Assembly: GCF_900111035.1 (NCBI RefSeq)
Contig: NZ_FOFU01000005.1
Coordinates: 122,506-186,505 of the forward strand
Direction of reading: 5' to 3'
Origin: Treponema bryantii
GTDB taxonomy: Bacteria; Spirochaetota; Spirochaetia; Treponematales; Treponemataceae
DNA: 64,000 nucleotides
A program made the position numbers and the translations under genes. Of this stretch, positions 9,272-17,100 are shown piece by piece. The notes below the pieces were generated by a model. The model had not been told where the DNA came from and did not search any database. It saw nothing but the letters and a program-made list of their open reading frames with translations. The stretch's first letter is position 1. Each line of letters begins with the position of its first letter.

Positions 9272-10064
9272 GGGTGTCTATCAATTCCGGCTCATAAATT
9301 AATTCGTAGCCGGAATAAATAGACAGAAATCCAGTGCGATCGCCGACTTCAAGAATCTTGTAGATTTTACTAAGCTTATTGCGGAGGGCGCCCTCACTGC
9401 CATGAAGTTTCTGAGCAATTTCCTTATATTTTTTGTTGTCTAAAATTTGTTGTAAAAGATACATATCGCTACGATCAAGTCCTTTATATTTTGCCAAGTT
9501 TAATACTTTATCTTTTACACCTTCCTTAACTCCTTGTTGTTTTGCAAATTCAAAGAAAAAGAAAATTATAATAAAAAGAAGAAGTGTAATAGCAATTTTA
9601 ACCAGAGCATATTCACGGAAACAATCAAATCCTTGGGTTAGAGGAAAGAAGAACTCAAAAATATATATTAATATAAATAAAACAACATACTGCAATTTTT
9701 GTTTATTTGTATTAAGACGTAAAAAGCCTGTAGAAAAAGCTACAAAAAGCATTAATAAACTCATATATGGTTCTGAATTTATTATAGATAAAGGAATTGA
9801 ATATGATAAACTTCCAATGCCTATTAAGAAAAATCGCTGAGGATGTTTTATTAAAATACCTGCAAAAATTATTACAATAATATTATTAATAAATCCAAAA
9901 ATTTCAGTGATTTTTTCTTGAAAATCAAATGAGGCATAAAAATTACTATTTATACAAATATAAAGCTTCTTTATTGTTGTATACGACAAAAGAATTAATG
10001 TAGCTAATGAAATATACCGTACAACTAAAAGAACTTCTTTTGAATAAACGGATCTTTGTTTCAT
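9261..10064 (-). CDS. Six-TM membrane protein with C-terminal LuxR-like HTH
   Basis: 267 residues from ATG 10064. About six hydrophobic segments (roughly residues 10-32, 52-72, 76-95, 100-117, 124-146, 155-178) are followed by a cytoplasmic tail with a LuxR/FixJ-like helix-turn-helix (DMYLLQQILDNKKYKEIAQK, then SEGALRNKLSKIYKILEV). This is the layout of a one-component membrane sensor that binds DNA. An alternative TTG start exists at 10073, but ATG 10064 overlaps the upstream stop as TAATG, indicating translational coupling with the 179-residue protein. Ligand and targets are not evident. The HTH call is from pattern and moderately secure; no named family recognised. Confidence 0.65.
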   Translation of the reverse strand: MKQRSVYSKEVLLVVRYISLATLILLSYTTIKKLYICINSNFYASFDFQEKITEIFGFINNIIVIIFAGILIKHPQRFFLIGIGSLSYSIPLSIINSEPYMSLLMLFVAFSTGFLRLNTNKQKLQYVVLFILIYIFEFFFPLTQGFDCFREYALVKIAITLLLFIIIFFFFEFAKQQGVKEGVKDKVLNLAKYKGLDRSDMYLLQQILDNKKYKEIAQKLHGSEGALRNKLSKIYKILEVGDRTGFLSIYSGYELIYEPELIDTPTN

Positions 10065-10603
10065 TAACCCCAACCGTAATTGGCAATAAGACCACCATCA
10101 GTAAAGGGAATGAAAGGATTGAAGTCTACAAATACTTTTTGTGTAAGCATTTTTTTTAGGCTTTTATAGTTCCAATTTCCAGTGTTGAAAGGATTATAAA
10201 TTCCTTCTTCCAAATCTGTTTTTGCAGATAGATGGTAACCTTCGACCATAATGTATGCAAGTGTATTCATACCACATTGAATAATTTTTTGATCACCACC
10301 CCTAAAGTGAGAAATTGGTTCCAGTCGTTCAAATAAATCATTGTCGTCAAGCATTGTACAAGCACAATATTTTTGGAACCCTTTTAATTCATTCATGTAC
10401 AAAGAAAGGTGGGCAATAGCTGTAACCTCAGGACGATAACAGCCAGCTACAAATGGAATTGCAGCAATAATTTTTGCTGTAGTGTTATTAGAAAACTTAA
10501 CTGTTTCTTCATCAGAAAGACGATAAATTTTCTGAATCTCAGATACAAAATAATCCCATTCTGGAACTTCAAGTTCCTCACATTTGATTGCCAAGTTTGT
10601 CAT
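10064..10603 (-). CDS. Uncharacterised 179-residue protein, coupled to the membrane HTH protein
   Basis: I do not recognise a family. The protein has no signal peptide or membrane segment. It is mixed alpha/beta in character, with four cysteines in the central part (AGCYRP, KYCACTML, IIQCGMN) and an aromatic/glycine C-terminus (ANYGWG). ATG 10603 is chosen over ATG 10633 because AGGAG lies 7 nt upstream of it and nothing comparable precedes the longer start. Its promoter (TTTAAA, 17 nt, TATAAT at 10664-10636) has one 14-bp palindrome lying within the -35/-10 spacer, so expression is probably controlled by the protein that binds the palindromes. It is the first gene of a two-gene minus-strand operon, divergent from the XRE gene. 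Confidence 0.6.
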   Translation of the reverse strand: MTNLAIKCEELEVPEWDYFVSEIQKIYRLSDEETVKFSNNTTAKIIAAIPFVAGCYRPEVTAIAHLSLYMNELKGFQKYCACTMLDDNDLFERLEPISHFRGGDQKIIQCGMNTLAYIMVEGYHLSAKTDLEEGIYNPFNTGNWNYKSLKKMLTQKVFVDFNPFIPFTDGGLIANYGWG

Positions 10604-10635
10604 TTTTCTGCTCCTAACTTTTTTAGTTTTCATTA

Positions 10636-10664
10636 ATTATACTATGACATTTGTCATTTTTAAA
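10636..10664 (-). promoter_or_regulatory. Minus-strand promoter with embedded palindromic operator
   Basis: On the minus strand: TTTAAA (10664-10659), 17-nt spacer, TATAAT (10641-10636). The palindrome ATGACATTTGTCAT (10644-10657) fills most of the spacer, a position where a bound protein would block RNA polymerase. Confidence 0.6.
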
Positions 10665-10761
10665 GAGAAATTTTAAATATTTTTTATGACATTTGTAATC
10701 AATAAAAGATAGTCAATGACATTTGTCATGTAATAATAGAAAATGTGATGACATGTGTCAT
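10644..10761. repeat. Four copies of a 14-bp palindrome, probable operator array
   Basis: Copies at 10644-10657 (ATGACATTTGTCAT), 10686-10699 (one mismatch, TAAT end), 10716-10729 (identical to the first) and 10748-10761 (GT in the centre). Each has arms ATGACA and TGTCAT around two bases. Start-to-start distances are 42, 30 and 32 bp, so the last three sit about three helical turns apart on one face. They fill the divergent region between the 179-residue-protein gene and the XRE gene. Confidence 0.85.
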
Positions 10762-10863
10762 AAAAGATTGATTTTGAAGGTTCTTAGAATTGAAAAAATA
10801 ATTATTTCATGATTAAAAAAATAAGTAAGAGAAAAAAGTGAATAAATAATGAGGTAAGTAAAA

Positions 10864-11166
10864 ATGTTACATACTCAAAAAGTTCTAATCAGTAATCTAC
10901 GTTACTATCGATGTCAGTTACATTTAACCCAGTCGCAGTTTGCTGAATTAATAGATGTTTCAACAAACTATTATAATGCAATTGAAAATGGAAAGTATTT
11001 TCCTTCGGTTGAAGTAATTGATAGAATTTGTAATGTAAATAATATTTTTCCTTATCAGTTATTTCTTGAAGAACCTTGTAGTAATGTAAAAGAAGTTAAA
11101 ACATATAATAAGAATATTACTGTTTTAAAAAATGAAATCTTAAAAGTGTTTACAAAATATATGTAA
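10864..11166 (+). CDS. Small XRE-family helix-turn-helix regulator
   Basis: 100 residues. An XRE (Cro/C1-type) HTH spans about residues 8-66: LRYYRCQLHLTQSQFAELID, then VSTNYYNAIENGKYFPSVEV and the IFPYQLFLEE end. The C-terminal 30 residues are short and basic, with no obvious sensor domain. GAGG at 10851-10854 precedes the ATG. It lies between two groups of the same 14-bp palindrome, so it is the best candidate for the protein binding them (inference). Such small XRE proteins typically repress their own and divergent genes, for example in mobile elements or small stress modules. Confidence 0.8.
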   Translation: MLHTQKVLISNLRYYRCQLHLTQSQFAELIDVSTNYYNAIENGKYFPSVEVIDRICNVNNIFPYQLFLEEPCSNVKEVKTYNKNITVLKNEILKVFTKYM

Positions 11167-11275
11167 ATAAATATTTAAATAAATCAAACTGGAGTAAAAA
11201 TGTGAAAAGTCATATCTAAGCATTATAGTTTTAGTGAATACAAGATTTTTTATTACTATAACCATGGTTAATCAT

Positions 11276-11321
11276 GTGACATTTGTCATATATGTTCAAA
11301 AAGAGGTGTGACTTCTGTCAT
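11276..11321. repeat. Two further copies of the 14-bp palindrome
   Basis: GTGACATTTGTCAT (11276-11289) and GTGACTTCTGTCAT (11308-11321), start-to-start 32 bp, the same helical phasing as the upstream group. A TATAAT at 11345-11350, preceded by an AACCC/GGGTT short inverted repeat, could be the -10 of a promoter reading toward the acetyltransferase gene. Confidence 0.75.
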
Positions 11322-11350
11322 AAACCCGCTTCTAGAGGGTTGATTATAAT

Positions 11351-11485
11351 AAAAAATAGGGTAAAGTATAGGTAATAAAAAAAGTTTATTTAATAATAAT
11401 TTAAAAATCATTTAATAATAATTACAAAATAAAAAGTATTTAAAAAAGAGTTAAAAACAATTATTTAAAAACACCTGTATAAGGA
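11351..11485. other. AT-rich spacer with a direct repeat
   Basis: No gene seen. The tract is almost entirely A and T. TTTAATAATAATT occurs twice, at 11389-11401 and 11411-11423, 22 bp apart. It may be leader sequence of the acetyltransferase mRNA or a remnant of inserted DNA. Confidence 0.5.
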
Positions 11486-11543
11486 TTGTAAAAAGTTGGA
11501 TGGTAGTAATGGTTACTACCATTTCCAACTTGATTTTTACACA
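11486..11543. repeat. Long stem-loop in the leader of the acetyltransferase gene
   Basis: A core of ten pairs (11500-11509 with 11513-11522, TGG loop) is extended by seven more pairs (11493-11499 with 11525-11531) after a two-base bulge. An outer TGTAAAAA/TTTTTACA match gives arms of almost 30 bases. The inner hairpin is followed by GATTTTT, so it could act as an attenuator or terminator; the near-perfect arms also fit a small inverted-repeat element. Confidence 0.65.
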
Positions 11544-11571
11544 AATTCAAGTAAAAATATCGAGGGCTTTT

Positions 11572-12042
11572 ATGGTAATTGAAAGTGCCAGAAAAAATGA
11601 CTATGAAGAGCTTCTAAGTATTATGCAGGAATGTCAGGACTATCACTGTAGTTTGAGACCTGATTTATATAAGATCATAAAAAGTAGTGAGCAGCTGAAA
11701 AAAAGAGAATACAAAAAACTTATTAAGTCAAACATGATCTGGGTTGCTCGTGATAAAGAAATAATGGGCTTGGTTATCTGTCATCGTACGAGAAAAAGTT
11801 CACAGAATTATTTTAAGTTTTATAAATCATTAAATATAGATGTTCTTTCTGTAAAAGAAAAATATAAGCATCGTGGTGTTGCAACTGAATTACTTAATTA
11901 TTCCTTTGAATATGCAAAGAAAGAAAAGTATAAGAAAGTAGAACTTCAGGTTTGTGCCAGTAACGATGCAGCCAGAAATCTCTATGATAGATTTGGTTTT
12001 GCAGAAAAAACAATCAATATGGAAAAAACAGCTTTTCTATAA
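11572..12042 (+). CDS. GNAT-family N-acetyltransferase
   Basis: 156 residues from ATG 11572. GAGGG lies 5 nt upstream and the family-like opening MVIESARKNDYEELLSIMQE begins here; a longer frame back to 11500 would run into the hairpin. The acetyl-CoA-binding segment is VKEKYKHRGVATELLNYSFE (R/Q-x-x-G-x-G/A motif as HRGVAT). It is followed by KVELQVCASNDAARNLYDRFGF, the standard GNAT C-terminal strand and helix. Substrate unknown. The gene shares the AT-rich composition of the island and lies downstream of two of the palindromes, so it may belong to the same regulon. Confidence 0.82.
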   Translation: MVIESARKNDYEELLSIMQECQDYHCSLRPDLYKIIKSSEQLKKREYKKLIKSNMIWVARDKEIMGLVICHRTRKSSQNYFKFYKSLNIDVLSVKEKYKHRGVATELLNYSFEYAKKEKYKKVELQVCASNDAARNLYDRFGFAEKTINMEKTAFL

Positions 12043-12123
12043 TTAAAGAAAATCTAAATAACACTAATTGAAAAATTCCCCTTTTGCCAGTATTGTAATA
12101 AACCGAAGAAAGCGAGGTTTATA

Positions 12124-13953
12124 ATGTTCAAGAATTGTCAGGGAATTCCGTACCCTGTTTTTGCGAAAGGTGTTGTAAGTGAGTGTGCTCCTGTTGTTGG
12201 GGCAGTTCCTTTTGGTAGCGTTTATTCATTGAAAGTTCTGCTGGAGGCAGGTTCACAGGAACCGGCTGCAGGCCAGTTTTATATGCTTCATGCCGTTCGT
12301 TCAGATGTTCTGCTGGGACGGCCAATCAGTGTTTATCATTCACAGGTTCTTGTTGAAGAAGAAAATCGTGTTGAACTTACATTTCTGATTTTGCTGAAAG
12401 GAAAGGGAACTAAGGAACTTTGTTCTCTGGATTTTGGAGACCTTATCAATCTGATTGGTCCATGTGGAAACAGATTCCCGATGCCGAGTTTTAATGATAG
12501 TTTCGACAAAGGCAGCCATCGAAAGGTTCTTATTATCGGTGGTGGTATTGGTGTTGCACCAGTTGCTGGTTTTGCAGAAACTCTTCCTGCCGGTTCTTAC
12601 GACTTTTATGCTTCATTCAAAAGCGGCAGTTATGGTCTCGAAAATCTAAAAGCAGAAAAAATTGTAATCACTACAGATGATGGTAGTGTAGGCGTTCATG
12701 GAATGCTTCCAGCCGCTCTTACAGAGGATACTCTGAAGGCAGGAAATTACGAAGCTGTTTATGCCTGCGGTCCAACTCCAATGCTTGCGTATATTCAGAA
12801 AATCTGTAAAGCAGCTGGGGTAAAAAGCTGGCTCAGTATGGAAGCTCATATGGCCTGCGGAGTTGGAGTATGTCTCGGTTGTGTAATCGATACAACAGAA
12901 GGAAAAAAACGATGTTGTAAAGAAGGACCTGTATTTGATGGTGATATTCTTCTATTTAATAGTGTAACAGAAGTAGCAGGCATCAAAGTTCAGCCTCGCC
13001 GCGAACCTCTTGCTGCTGATCAGGAACCGGACCTCAGTTTTACGCTCAAAGGCGTGAAGTTCCCTAATCCTGTAATTGGAAGTTCTGGAACTTTTGGTTT
13101 TGGAGTTGAATATAAAACACTCTTTGATGTAAACAGACTCGGAGGAATTTCTTCAAAAGGACTTACACTTGAACCTCGTCAGGGAAATGATGGAATCCGT
13201 CTTCATGAAACTCCGGCTGGACTTATGAACAGTATCGGTCTTCAGAATCCTGGTATCCCTCATTTTATAGAACACGAGTTACCAGAGATGATGGCTCTTA
13301 AACCGGTAGCGATTGCAAACCTTTCCGGTTCATCACTTGAAACTTATGTTGAAGGTGCAAAACTGCTGGATTCAACAGATGTTCCTGTAATCGAACTTAA
13401 TATTTCCTGTCCTAATGTAAGTGCCGGTGGTGCTGCCTTTGGAATGACCTGCGTAGGAGCAGAAAGTGCCGTCCGCGCTGTAAGGGCTGTAACCAAAAAG
13501 CCTCTCATCGTAAAACTTACACCACAATCTCAGGAGCTTGTTCCGGTTGCCCTTTCATGTATTGAAGCCGGAGCAGATGCAATCAGTTTGTGTAACAGCT
13601 TCCAGGGAATTGCAATTGATATTGAGCGTGGAGTTCCTGTATTCGACAAACTTAAAGCAGGCTTTGGTGGCCCAGCAGTTCGCCCGATTGCAGTGCGTCT
13701 TGTTTATGAAATTGTCGAAGCAATCAACAAATTGCCGGCAGAGAAACGCGTTCCGGTAATCGCTATTGGTGGTGCTGCTACCTGGGAAGACGCTGTAGAA
13801 TTCATAATGGCTGGTGCTTCTGCCATTCAGGTTGGAACAGCTACTTTTGCAAATTCAAATGCGATGATTGAAATGATAGATGGTCTTGCTGCATTTATGA
13901 AGCGCAAAGGATATCATAATATAGAAGAAATGCGAGGAATTATTCAGAAATAG
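12124..13953 (+). CDS. pyrKD: Fused dihydroorotate dehydrogenase: PyrK electron-transfer domain + PyrD (class 1B)
   Basis: Oxidises dihydroorotate to orotate, passing electrons to NAD+. Residues 1-~290 are the PyrK part: FAD-binding barrel (GRPISVYH), NAD-binding GGGIGVAPVAGFAETLPAGS and a [2Fe-2S] site in MACGVGVCLGC with RCC further on (about 245-268). Residues ~300-609 are a class 1B PyrD: NPVIGSSGTFGFG, GLMNSIGLQNPG, IELNISCPNVSAGG (catalytic Cys429), PLIVKLTPQ and AIGGAATWEDAVEFIMAGAS for FMN. The two subunits are normally separate chains forming an alpha2-beta2 complex; here one continuous frame encodes both. GAGG precedes the ATG. Terminator follows at 14050-14086. Confidence 0.95.
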   Translation: MFKNCQGIPYPVFAKGVVSECAPVVGAVPFGSVYSLKVLLEAGSQEPAAGQFYMLHAVRSDVLLGRPISVYHSQVLVEEENRVELTFLILLKGKGTKELCSLDFGDLINLIGPCGNRFPMPSFNDSFDKGSHRKVLIIGGGIGVAPVAGFAETLPAGSYDFYASFKSGSYGLENLKAEKIVITTDDGSVGVHGMLPAALTEDTLKAGNYEAVYACGPTPMLAYIQKICKAAGVKSWLSMEAHMACGVGVCLGCVIDTTEGKKRCCKEGPVFDGDILLFNSVTEVAGIKVQPRREPLAADQEPDLSFTLKGVKFPNPVIGSSGTFGFGVEYKTLFDVNRLGGISSKGLTLEPRQGNDGIRLHETPAGLMNSIGLQNPGIPHFIEHELPEMMALKPVAIANLSGSSLETYVEGAKLLDSTDVPVIELNISCPNVSAGGAAFGMTCVGAESAVRAVRAVTKKPLIVKLTPQSQELVPVALSCIEAGADAISLCNSFQGIAIDIERGVPVFDKLKAGFGGPAVRPIAVRLVYEIVEAINKLPAEKRVPVIAIGGAATWEDAVEFIMAGASAIQVGTATFANSNAMIEMIDGLAAFMKRKGYHNIEEMRGIIQK

Positions 13954-14046
13954 GCAAATCAGCGAATTTTAAGTCAAAATAAGATTTTGCTTATATTATA
14001 GAAAAAAATTTGCTTATTTTACTAAACTGTAATATATTTAACCTCA

Positions 14047-14086
14047 GAGGGGTTTCTAAGAGCTATCATCTTGGAAACCCTTTTTT
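14047..14086 (+). terminator. Terminator after pyrKD
   Basis: GGGTTTC (14050-14056) pairs with GAAACCC (14074-14080), with further AGA/TCT pairing inside, then TTTTTT (14081-14086). Confidence 0.85.
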
Positions 14087-14108
14087 ATGGAGAAAATAGG
14101 GGTATTCT

Positions 14109-14116
14109 GCCGATAA
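14109..14116 (+). promoter_or_regulatory. GCCGATAA element upstream of the giant lipoprotein gene
   Basis: An exact match to the sigma-28 (FliA) -10 consensus GCCGATAA, 80 nt before the ATG at 14196. The -35 position is only A-rich without a well-spaced TAAA, so this is a candidate. Similar CCGATAA elements precede the genes at 36124 and 44790. Confidence 0.4.
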
Positions 14117-14195
14117 ATAAAGATAAGTAGTAACATTTTAAAAAGTATCAACATTTAAAAAATTTGAAAAGTTTTGACTCATAAGAGGTGTTGAT

Positions 14196-17100
14196 ATGAA
14201 GAAATTTGCGATTGCTTTATTATTTATTGTTTCAGTCTTTGCCATTTCATGTGAAATAGGTCTTGGTGCCGCTGTAGATACAGACCCACCAACACTGGAT
14301 ATTTCAACTCCTCCAGTAGATGCAGTAATCCGTGATAAATTTGCCATAGCCGGTAACTGGACCGATGACGGTACAATCGCCTCCGTCAAAGTAAAGCTTG
14401 AACGAACTGACGGGCTGGCAAACAGCAAATCACATACCTTTGATGCCGACTTTAAGGAATTAAAAGTTGGAAAGGGTACCTGGAAATATGTAATTGATCC
14501 AGTTGCAGAAGAAGTAATAGATGGTTCATATCAGGCAACCATCACAATTGCAGACTCTACAAACCGAAAAACAGTTGTAACGCGAACCTTTACTATTGAT
14601 AACACCCCTCCAATTATAGTACTTACCCGTCCTTCAACTGCAAAAGATTTATCAAGCCCAGACAAATATGGTCAGAAGTTTACCCTCGAAGGACAGGCCG
14701 CAGATACAAACAATATCAGCCGAATAGAACTGAAGCTTTTTACTGACAAAGAATGTACACAGCCGGTTAATGATGAACCTGTTGTTCTTAGAAATGTACC
14801 GCTATCTATTTCAATGGATGCGGCAGATTATGATTCGAAAGATGAGAATTATATATACAATAAAGGAGAAACAGAAGAATTTTCGATAAATGTTCCAAAA
14901 GATGGAACTGGAAAACAACTTTATTGTAAAATTTATGCATATGATGGCGCAGCCCGTTATGCAGATGAAGATGAAACAGCTACAGAAGATGATGAAAAAG
15001 GAAACTGTGCGGAGTATTTCTACCTGTATAAAAATATTTATACACCATTTTTACAGTATTATAAAATTACAGAGTTATACTCAATTTTAAACGGAACTTA
15101 TATTGATGATTCAGCTTCAAGAGCCGTATCTCCTGATACAGTAAAAGAAGAGTATTTGCTTTCTGAAGATTATCAGCAGAGAGTAAGTTCCTTCATTCTT
15201 AATCCAAAAAACAATCCAACTTATATTGTCGCAGGACGCAGCCCACTTGCTCTTGATGGTAATGACTTTAATGGAACTGTAAATGATATTATTACAGGTC
15301 TGACAGTAATGGTTGAAGTCTCGCCAGGTCTTGATGATATTCCTCTTGATGAAAACAGCCTTAAGGTTTATGTTCAGGAAATTATTACAAATAACGATAA
15401 GTCCATTACAATAAAGGATGAGAAGATTTATCCGGAAGCTACGAAGGAACCAAATGGCTCCTCATACAGATTTAATGTACGACTTTCCCGAAGTGAAGAA
15501 GGTGTTGATGGTCTTAAAATTGGTAAAACCTATATCTTTGGCGTAGACGGTAAAGACCAGTCAAATAATAAGGTCGAAGTAGATGGTGGAAAACCATTCG
15601 GATTCCGCCTTGCATCGAATGGAAGTGGACCAAATCTTGTAATTGAGACACCAGAAGATGTAACTACTTATCTTAAGAAAGATTCAAATCAGACTTTTAC
15701 TGGTTATGTTGAAGTTGAAATGGGGGTTTCAACAATTCTGATTTATAAGGGAACCGATGAAGATGCTAATCTTATTACGACAATAACCTTTGAAGAATCT
15801 GATGCTACTAAAGTTAATGGTGCTTTACGTTACGATTTCTCATATCTTTATGATTCATTTGGAAATACAAATAGTATTCATAAGTTTATTTTTAAGGCTG
15901 ATCTTAGTGGGCAGCTTTCACAGAGAATTGAAAAGACAATAGTATATGATGTTGATGCTCCAAGTATCAGTATTACAAAACCAGCAACAGCAAAAAAATA
16001 TGTAGATAATTTTGGTACAGAAGAAAGTGGCGCTTATTTGAACGGTGAAGTTGAGTTTACTGTAATGCTGAATGATAAAGGAGGCTCAGGTTTAGCTTCG
16101 GAAGATGAAGAAACTGAAGCTGGAAAAGAGCCAAAGTATTTTGCACCAAAATATGAAATTATAAATGCAGCAGATTCAAGTGTTATTGAGGAAGGAATAA
16201 TAACAGAAATTACAGGTCAAACAATAACAATTAATACTACCGAAGAAAAATATAATAATAAAACAATTGTGTTCAGAGTTACTGCATACGATGTTGCCGG
16301 AAATAAAACCTCTACACAAGATAAAGATGCAAACTACACATTTATAATTGATCAATCAACTGATTTGCCTTATATCGGTGAAGATGTGACCTATACAAAG
16401 CTTGATTTTGCTATGGATGATATAAATGCATATTATCAGCAGCAAGGAGCTAAACTTGGTAATGTAGAAAAAGGTGCTGTCTTAAAATTTAAACTTTATG
16501 ATGATGATGGTGCTGCAAAACTTTCGATTGTAAATAAAGAACTTGACATTGTAACCAGCGGAAATACCCATACAATAACAAATTGGGAAGCTGATGCAAC
16601 TAAATTAAATAATGTTGCTTTTGAAGTAACACAGGATACTCCTAATAAACTGGTTACAATCAGTTCATATTCTTTCCCTCCAAATGATGAGGATTGTGGT
16701 TTCTATGAATATGCAATCATTGCAGCAGATACTGTTGATACTTCTAAAAAGACAATAAAAGGGCCATTCCTAGTACGTATAACACAGGACAAAGCATCAA
16801 TTTCTGTAACTTGCGATAAAGAATACGGAAAAAGCAGTTATGATTTTACAAATACAATAACAGTTTCTCCTTCTGAAGGACCTTATGAACTTTATAGACA
16901 GGTTGTAAAAAAAGGAACAGATGATAAATGGGGAACATATAATGATACAATTGATTCTACTTCAACTACGGATGATTCTCAGTACATGAAAGTTGCAGAG
17001 ATTTCCGATACCCAACTTACATATGATGATAAAATTAAAATCGACCCTTATTATCCAGGTGAAGAAGCAAAAGATGTAACTGTATATTACAAGGTTGTAG

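Noticed and set aside
9433..9840. Plus-strand 135-codon frame opposite the membrane HTH gene
   Set aside because: Composition mirrors the TM codons of the minus-strand gene, with no ribosome site.
11500..11571. Longer N terminus for the acetyltransferase
   Set aside because: Would be encoded within the hairpin; ATG 11572 has GAGGG upstream and the family's usual start.
14138..14428. Minus-strand 96-codon frame over the start of the giant lipoprotein gene
   Set aside because: Lies opposite a convincing signal peptide with a good ribosome site; no ribosome site or family features of its own.
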